From Amycolatopsis sp. CA-230715 (lineage in GTDB: Bacteria > Actinomycetota > Actinomycetes > Mycobacteriales > Pseudonocardiaceae), in assembly GCF_018736145.1 (NCBI RefSeq), contig NZ_CP059997.1, forward strand, positions 7,129,501 through 7,193,500: DNA of 64,000 bases, written 5' to 3'. Position numbers and translations under genes: made by a program. Within the stretch, counting starts at the first letter, position 1. The number at the start of each line of letters is the position of its first letter. Below the pieces are notes generated by a model. It saw only the letters and a list, made by a program, of their open reading frames with translations, was not told the DNA's origin and searched no databases. Shown here one piece after another: positions 59,489 to 64,000 of this stretch.

Positions 59489-60990
59489 CCGCCGTGGCTG
59501 AGCTGATGGACTACGACGAGGTCGTCGAGCGCTACGACCCGGTGCTCGGGCTCGAGGTGCACGTCGAGCTGAACACCGACACCAAGATGTTCTGCGGCTG
59601 CCCGACGACGTTCGGCGGCGAGCCGAACACCCAGGTGTGCCCGACCTGCCTCGGGCTGCCCGGTTCGCTGCCGGTGGTCAACGGCAAGGGGATCGAGTCG
59701 GCGATCCGCATCGGGCTGGCGCTGAACTGCGAGATCGCGCAGTGGTGCCGGTTCGCGCGGAAGAACTACTTCTACCCCGACCAGCCGAAGAACTTCCAGA
59801 CCTCGCAGTACGACGAGCCGATCGCGTTCGACGGCCACCTCGACGTGACGCTGGACGACGGCGAGGTCGTGCGGGTCGAGATCGAGCGCGCGCACATGGA
59901 GGAGGACACCGGCAAGTCGCTGCACATGGGCGGCGCGACGGGCCGTATTCATGGCGCGGACTACTCGCTGCTCGACTACAACCGCGCGGGCGTGCCGCTG
60001 ATCGAGATCGTCACGAAGCCGATCGTCGGCACCGGCGCGCGCGCGGCGGAGGTCGCCCGCGCGTACGTGACGGCGTTGCGGGCGCTGATGTCCGCGCTCG
60101 ACGTGTCGGACGTCCGGATGGACCAGGGCTCGTTGCGCTGCGACGCGAACGTGTCGCTGATGCCGAAGGGCGCCACCGAGTTCGGTACGCGCACCGAGAC
60201 GAAGAACGTCAACTCGCTGCGCAGCGTCGAGCGCGCGGTGCGGTACGAGATGTCGCGGCAGGGCGCGCTGCTCGCCTCGGGTGGCACCGTCACGCTGGAG
60301 ACGCGGCACTTCCAGGAGTCCGACGGCACCACGTCTGCCGGGCGTGCCAAGGAAACCGCGGAGGACTACCGGTACTTCCCCGAGCCCGACCTGGTGCCGG
60401 TCGTGCCGTCGCGGGAGTGGGTCGAAGAGCTGCGCAAGACGCTGCCGGAGGACCCGACCGAGCGCCGCAAGCGCATCCAGCGCGAGTGGGAGCTGAGCGA
60501 CGAGGAACTGCGCGACCTGTTCAACTCCGGTGCCGTCGAGCTTGTCGCGTCCACTGTAGACGCCGGGGCGAAACCCTCTGACGCGCGCGGCTGGTGGGTG
60601 AACTTCCTCGCGCAGGAGGCGAACACCCGCGAGGTCGATCTCGCCGGGCTCGCGATCACGCCCGCGCAGGTGGCGAAGGTGATCGAGCTGGTCACCTCCG
60701 GCGAGCTGACCAACAAGCTCGCGCGCGAGGTCGTCCGCGGTGTGCTGGACGGCGAGGGCGAGCCGGCCGAGATCGTCGAGAAGCGCGGGCTGAAGGTCGT
60801 TTCCGACGACTCCGCGCTGCTCGCCGCCGTGGACGAGGCGCTGGCGTCGCAGCCGGACATCGCGGACAAGATCCGCGGCGGCAAGGTGCAGGCGGCCGGT
60901 GCGATCGTCGGCGCGGTCATGAAGGCCACCAAGGGCCAGGCCGACGCCAAGCGCGTGCGCGAGCTGATCATCGAGCGGGTCGGTTCCTGA
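59485..60990 (+). CDS. gatB: Asp/Glu-tRNA amidotransferase subunit B
   Basis: This 501-residue subunit binds the mischarged tRNA and catalyses the kinase/transamidation step. Motifs are GLEVHVELNTDTKMFCGCP, QVCPTCLGLPGSLPV (paired cysteines for zinc), RKNYFYPDQPKNFQTSQYD, and LDYNRAGVPLIEIVT. The C-terminal YqeY-like tail (DIADKIRGGKVQAAGAIVGAVMKATKGQADAKRVREL) binds tRNA. GTG 59485 overlaps the gatA stop (GTGA). Unlike my recollection of M. tuberculosis, no pfkA lies between gatA and gatB. Confidence 0.98.
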   Translation: MTAVAELMDYDEVVERYDPVLGLEVHVELNTDTKMFCGCPTTFGGEPNTQVCPTCLGLPGSLPVVNGKGIESAIRIGLALNCEIAQWCRFARKNYFYPDQPKNFQTSQYDEPIAFDGHLDVTLDDGEVVRVEIERAHMEEDTGKSLHMGGATGRIHGADYSLLDYNRAGVPLIEIVTKPIVGTGARAAEVARAYVTALRALMSALDVSDVRMDQGSLRCDANVSLMPKGATEFGTRTETKNVNSLRSVERAVRYEMSRQGALLASGGTVTLETRHFQESDGTTSAGRAKETAEDYRYFPEPDLVPVVPSREWVEELRKTLPEDPTERRKRIQREWELSDEELRDLFNSGAVELVASTVDAGAKPSDARGWWVNFLAQEANTREVDLAGLAITPAQVAKVIELVTSGELTNKLAREVVRGVLDGEGEPAEIVEKRGLKVVSDDSALLAAVDEALASQPDIADKIRGGKVQAAGAIVGAVMKATKGQADAKRVRELIIERVGS

Positions 60991-60991
60991 A

Positions 60992-61513
60992 TTGGGGTGG
61001 TCGTTCGATCGCGTCGGGTGGCGCGCGTGGTCCGGTCTCGGTGCCGGGCTGCTCGCGCTCGCCTCGACGTTCCTGCCGTGGACTGTGCTGACCGCGGACA
61101 CCAGGGAACTCGACGACGCGTTGGCCGCGCAGGCGCATTCCGACGTCGTCCGCACCGCGTGGCATTCGGACTTCTTCTCGTGGTGCCCGCCGATCCTGCT
61201 GCTGCTCATCGGCGCGGTGATGGTCGCGTTCGGACAGTCCTCGCGGGCGCGGGCGGCGGGGCTGCCCCAGCTGTGGCTGGTGGGCGCCGCGGTGTCGCTG
61301 CTGCTCGCGGTGCTGGGCTGGTCGCTCATCGAGCTGCAGTTCGGCGACGACGAACGCGAGCTGTTCCGGGTCGCCGGCGTCTCGATCAACGGCGGCTTCG
61401 GCCGCTACGTCAGCATGCTCGCGGTGATCGCCGCGGTGGTGTTCCCGGTGTGGGACATCCTCGCCGCCCGTGCCGAACGCCGCGCCGCGGCGGGCCGCAA
61501 ACGCCGCCGCTGA
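60992..61513 (+). CDS. Four-helix membrane protein, function unknown
   Basis: This is a 173-residue protein. Hydrophobic helices lie at about 14-32 (GLGAGLLALASTFLPWTVL), 66-82 (ILLLLIGAVMVAFG), 91-112 (LWLVGAAVSLLLAVLGWSLIEL) and 138-158 (YVSMLAVIAAVVFPVWDIL). The tail is Arg/Lys-rich (AERRAAAGRKRRR). The start TTG 60992 lies one base after the gatB stop, so it is probably expressed with gatB, but no strong ribosome-binding site is seen. No known family is recognised. Confidence 0.75.
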   Translation: MGWSFDRVGWRAWSGLGAGLLALASTFLPWTVLTADTRELDDALAAQAHSDVVRTAWHSDFFSWCPPILLLLIGAVMVAFGQSSRARAAGLPQLWLVGAAVSLLLAVLGWSLIELQFGDDERELFRVAGVSINGGFGRYVSMLAVIAAVVFPVWDILAARAERRAAAGRKRRR

Positions 61514-61526
61514 CCGGTTTCCCGTG

Positions 61527-61770
61527 CCCTGAAGGTCACTTTCGGGGAACGCGACAGCCTGCTGCGGGCTTGCGCGGGGTGGCGGGAATTGTGGTGCGAG
61601 GGCCGAGTTCGCGGCATCTACCGCCCCGAAGGCCACCTTCGGGGACTCGCGCGGGTGGCGGCGGCCCGCCGCGAGGGCCGAGATCGGGACGCCCAACGCC
61701 CTAAGAGGAGCCTTCGGCGACACCTGCAGCCCGACGACCTCTATAGGCGCATCTTTCGGCTTTCGGGGCG
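61527..61770. repeat. Cluster D of CCCCGAA/TTCGGGG palindromic repeats
   Basis: The 291 bases between the membrane protein and the ArsR-like gene hold one intact palindrome (61624-61644), one with a mismatch (61527-61547) and a half unit at 61761-61770. Bases 61595-61726 match cluster A 12643-12775 in the same orientation, and 61655-61770 match cluster C in inverted orientation. The two flanking genes are convergent, so the cluster may act in termination. Confidence 0.85.
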
Positions 61771-61804
61771 TGGCGACCCGGAATCACGGCGCCAGGAAAG
61801 TGCG

Positions 61805-62374
61805 TCAGTCCGTTTCGGCTTCGGTGTCCGGGAAGGTGAAGAAGCGCGTGTGGACCGGCCTCGCATCCGGCGGCGCGTCTTCCTTCGGGCTGCCGTACTT
61901 GTTGAGCAGTTCGATGTGCTCGTTCGTCAGCGCTTTGACCTCGTCGAGCGTGTAGTAGTCGTAGCTACGGGACACCTGCACCCAGCCGCCGTGCTGGTTG
62001 TACTCCCGCACCAGTCGTTGGAAGAGCGCGATCTCGCCGGGCATCCGCAGCCTCGCCCACGCGTCGTAGGCCGCTTTGTCCTCTTCGGACAGTGAGTCGT
62101 ACTCGGGTGCCCTGCGATCGGTCGGCACGGTCCGATACCAGCGTTCGCGGCCGGTCGCGCGTTCGGGCCGCTCCTCGATGATCCCGGCCTCGGCCAGCAC
62201 GCGCAGGTGGTAGCTCGTGGTGCCGGTGTTCTCGCCGAGCGCGTCGGCGATGGTCGTGGAGTTCGCTTCTCCGTGCTTGCCCAGCTCCTGCAGGATCCTC
62301 GCGCGCCGCGGGTTCGCGAGCGCTTTGAGCGCCTTGCCGTCACTGGTCACCCGGCGGGGCGGGGTCTTCGCCAT
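61805..62374 (-). CDS. ArsR-like winged-helix regulator
   Basis: This is a 189-residue repressor-type protein. The wHTH domain covers about 8-80 (GKALKALANPRRARILQELG, ANSTTIADALGENTGTTSYHLRVLAEAGIIEE, RWYRTV). The C-terminal half is specific and helical, with DAWARLRMPGEIALFQRLVREY and YTLDEVKALTNEHIELLNKY. ATG 62374 is used; a GTG at 62413 would place the start inside the operator. It is divergent from the small membrane protein gene, with TTGCAGAA-n4-TTCTGCAA between them. The ligand is unknown. Confidence 0.85.
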   Translation of the reverse strand: MAKTPPRRVTSDGKALKALANPRRARILQELGKHGEANSTTIADALGENTGTTSYHLRVLAEAGIIEERPERATGRERWYRTVPTDRRAPEYDSLSEEDKAAYDAWARLRMPGEIALFQRLVREYNQHGGWVQVSRSYDYYTLDEVKALTNEHIELLNKYGSPKEDAPPDARPVHTRFFTFPDTEAETD

Positions 62375-62401
62375 GACCAGCACCGTACCCCATGGGCCGA
62401 G

Positions 62402-62441
62402 AAAGTTCTGCACAAAAAAGCTTGCAGAAAAAGTTCTGCAA
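62402..62441. promoter_or_regulatory. ArsR-like operator with AAAGTTCTGCA repeats
   Basis: A perfect inverted repeat TTGCAGAA-AAAG-TTCTGCAA covers 62422-62441. The word AAAGTTCTGCA occurs twice, at 62402-62412 and 62430-62440. The sequence is strikingly A-rich for this genome. It lies 28-67 bases upstream of both divergent starts. Confidence 0.7.
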
Positions 62442-62478
62442 CTCTATCGTGGTCGGCAGGGGACACACAGGAGGAGAC

Positions 62479-62907
62479 ATGGCAGTACTGACGGTGGCCC
62501 GGCGCACGCGCCTGGGGCCTCGGGGGATCGCCGCGCGCACCTGGGCGCCGCGCGTGCTCGGCGGCGTGGCGGCGGCGATGGTGCCGTGGGTGGTGGTGCT
62601 GCAGCAGACTTTGCCCGCCACTACCGTCGTGCGGCACTGGCAGGCGGTGTGGGTCGGGCTCGACCTGATGATCGCGCTGGGCTGCGCGGTGACGGCCGTG
62701 CTCTACGGCAGGGGAGACCGGCGGGCGGCGCTGAGCGCGTCGGCGGTCGCCGCGCTCGCGGTCATGGACGCGTGGTTCGACGTGCTCACCGCGCAGGCGG
62801 GCGGTGAGCTCGCGCTGGCGCTCGCCTGCGCGGTTCCGGAGCTTTCGCTGGCCGGGTTCTGCGCGGCGATCGCGCTCCGCGATTCACGCGAGGCGACCTT
62901 CGCCTGA
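62479..62907 (+). CDS. Small four-helix membrane protein
   Basis: This is a 142-residue protein with four predicted helices: VLGGVAAAMVPWVVVLQQTL, VWVGLDLMIALGCAVTAVLYG, ALSASAVAALAVMDAWFDVLT and LALALACAVPELSLAGFCAAIAL. The Asp residues in helices 2 and 3 (GLDLM, MDAWFDV) are notable. AGGAGGAG lies just before ATG 62479. It is the likely target of the divergent ArsR-like regulator. I recognise no family. Its end overlaps the IclR gene by 24 bases, convergently. Confidence 0.85.
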   Translation: MAVLTVARRTRLGPRGIAARTWAPRVLGGVAAAMVPWVVVLQQTLPATTVVRHWQAVWVGLDLMIALGCAVTAVLYGRGDRRAALSASAVAALAVMDAWFDVLTAQAGGELALALACAVPELSLAGFCAAIALRDSREATFA

Positions 62908-63666
62908 GGACGCGGGCGCGAGGCCGATCGAAGAAACCCGGCGAGCCGCGTTCACCGTGGCGTCGACGAAGTCGCGGAGGTGCTCGCCGCTGAACCGCGT
63001 GGTGGGACCGGCGAGGGCGAGCGCGGCCACGACCTTGCCCTCCCGGTCCCGCACCGCCGCCGCCACGCTCGACGCGCCGATTTCGCGCTCGCCGTGGCTC
63101 ACCGAGTACCCGTCTTCGCCCGCCTGCCGAGCCTGCCTGGACAGCTCGCCGACCAGGTCCTCGCCGTGGGGCGAGGTCGCGGAGACGCGGCGCAGGAACT
63201 CGTCCTCGGCCCCGGCGAGCAGCACCTTGCTCGCCGCGCCCGACCACAGCGGCAGTTCGTCGCCGACCGGCACCACGTGCCGGATGGTCCGCGGCCCCTC
63301 GTGCTGCGCGACGCACACGCGGTGCACGGTGCTGCGGACGTAGAGGTTGACGGTTTCACCGCACCGCGTGGACAGCGTCGCCATCGCCTCCAGCACCGGC
63401 CCGGGGAGGTCCCATGCGGTGTGCGCGAGCCTCGCCCAGCGCAGGAGGCCGGGACCGACCGTGATCATGCCGTCCTCGCCGGACCACAGCATCCCGCGCT
63501 GCTCGCACGTCGCCACGAGCCGGATCACCGTGGTCTTCGGCAGCCCGCTGGCGCTGGTCAGCTCCCGCACGGTCCAGGCGCGCCGGTCCTCGGTGAACAG
63601 CCCGAGCAGGTCGATCGCGCGCAACACGCTCCGGACGCCGTTCTCGTCGTGCTCGCCCTCCGTCAT
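62884..63666 (-). CDS. IclR-family transcriptional regulator
   Basis: This is a 260-residue regulator. The N-terminal helix-turn-helix covers about 10-70 (VLRAIDLLGLFTEDRRAWTVRELTSASGLPKT, VIRLVATCEQRGML). The C-terminal effector domain covers about 80-250 (TLSTRCGETVNLYVRS, PLWSGAASKVLLAG, GYSVSHGEREIGASSVAAAVRD, GPTTRFSGEHLRDFVD). ATG 63666 is preferred to GTG 63675 because GGGGG is better placed for it. The sugar-isomerase-type gene just upstream on the same strand is a plausible target, since IclR proteins often control sugar or aromatic catabolism. Confidence 0.92.
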   Translation of the reverse strand: MTEGEHDENGVRSVLRAIDLLGLFTEDRRAWTVRELTSASGLPKTTVIRLVATCEQRGMLWSGEDGMITVGPGLLRWARLAHTAWDLPGPVLEAMATLSTRCGETVNLYVRSTVHRVCVAQHEGPRTIRHVVPVGDELPLWSGAASKVLLAGAEDEFLRRVSATSPHGEDLVGELSRQARQAGEDGYSVSHGEREIGASSVAAAVRDREGKVVAALALAGPTTRFSGEHLRDFVDATVNAARRVSSIGLAPASSGEGRLA

Positions 63667-63750
63667 CGCTGCCACCCCCGTGTGCGGTCGGTAGCGGGTG
63701 CGCTACCGAGAATCGCAGCCAACCAGCCGGGTGGGCGGACCGCAAGCGGT

Positions 63751-64000
63751 TCACCCCGCGACGTGATCGCGGTAGGCGCGGATGACCTTCGCGAGCACCT
63801 CGTCGCCGGGTTGCCGCCACAGTTCGGCGTTGAACACCTCGACTTCGATCGGCCCGGTGTACCCGGCCGCCTCCACGCGGGCGCGGAGCATGCGGTGATC
63901 GATCGGGCCGTCCCCTGGCAGCGCCCTGCCGAGCAACGGGTCGGGGAGCGGGACCAGTTGGTCGCACACGTGGAACCCGGCGATCCGGCCCGCCGCGGCG
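63751..64000 (-). CDS. Sugar phosphate isomerase/epimerase-like TIM barrel (5' end outside window)
   Basis: This is the C-terminal 83 residues of an AP-endonuclease-2-like barrel. The frame is open to the right edge, reading RIAGFHVCDQLVPLPDPL at the cut. The conserved H-x-x-D at a metal-binding strand, GDGPIDHRMLRARVEAAGYTGPIEVEVF with a metal-ligand Glu, and NAELW follow. These features match the xylose-isomerase-like family that includes IolE/hydroxypyruvate isomerase relatives. It ends 85 bases before the IclR start. The start and substrate are not visible. Confidence 0.85.
   Translation of the reverse strand, partial: AAAGRIAGFHVCDQLVPLPDPLLGRALPGDGPIDHRMLRARVEAAGYTGPIEVEVFNAELWRQPGDEVLAKVIRAYRDHVAG

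Noticed and set aside
62375..62413. GTG start at 62413 for the ArsR-like gene
   Set aside because: It would place the first codons inside the A-rich operator; ATG 62374 starts just before the winged-helix domain.

Overview
The window is high-GC actinomycete chromosome, most likely from Amycolatopsis or a close Pseudonocardiaceae relative. The evidence is strong GC bias at third codon positions, frequent GTG/TTG starts, GTGA/ATGA gene overlaps, leaderless TANNNT promoters, a mycolate-group style gene order and F420-type enzymes. Genes are densely packed. I see no rRNA, tRNA, CRISPR array, complete IS element or biosynthetic megasynthase.

Layout. 1-3.7 kb: end of a DrrB-like ABC permease, a secreted lipase-like hydrolase, and a two-component pair (histidine kinase plus NarL-type regulator). 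3.7-6.6 kb: a nucleoside hydrolase coupled to a membrane-anchored NlpC/P60 protein, and a hexapeptide acyltransferase. 6.6-11.3 kb: the glyoxylate shunt, with a RamB-type regulator divergent from aceA (isocitrate lyase) and then aceB (malate synthase), each followed by a strong hairpin. 11.4-17.4 kb: an epoxide-hydrolase-like enzyme, a repeat cluster, a tiny membrane peptide, an MFS pump, a GGDEF diguanylate cyclase and an SDR/TetR divergent pair with an obvious operator.

17.4-61 kb follows, from memory, the order and relative orientation of the Mycobacterium tuberculosis block Rv3032 to Rv3009c. It contains a GT4 glucosyltransferase, GH57 branching enzyme and methyltransferase (the methylglucose-lipopolysaccharide/glucan genes), then etfB-etfA, an OlsB-like N-acyltransferase with a PlsC-like acyltransferase, a cysteine desulfurase, mnmA, a MetE-like protein, ligA, an ACT protein and gatC-gatA-gatB. 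Lineage-specific genes are inserted at several joints: a secreted GH2 plus aldose epimerase and a glutathione peroxidase within the glucan genes; LysR, two SDRs and an MFS pump before the desulfurase; and a larger accessory stretch (36.3-49.5 kb) with a DUF222-HNH endonuclease, a beheaded NmrA-like gene, an acyl-CoA synthetase, a WYL regulator, a GH3 glucosidase, an MMPL transporter, an MBL-fold hydrolase and a nitrilase. The window closes with an ArsR-like regulator, an IclR regulator and a truncated sugar-isomerase gene.

The most unusual non-coding signal is a family of palindromic intergenic repeats with arms CCCCGAA/TTCGGGG. They are packed into three clusters (12.3-12.8, 55.2-55.8 and 61.5-61.8 kb), form one tandem pair (21.85 kb) and leave a fragment at 17.44 kb. 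The clusters share longer homologous blocks of about 130-210 bp, in both orientations, so the unit that spreads is larger than the palindrome. Several regulator genes face inverted-repeat operators that can be read directly (TetR, MerR-type, WYL, ArsR and RamB-like boxes).
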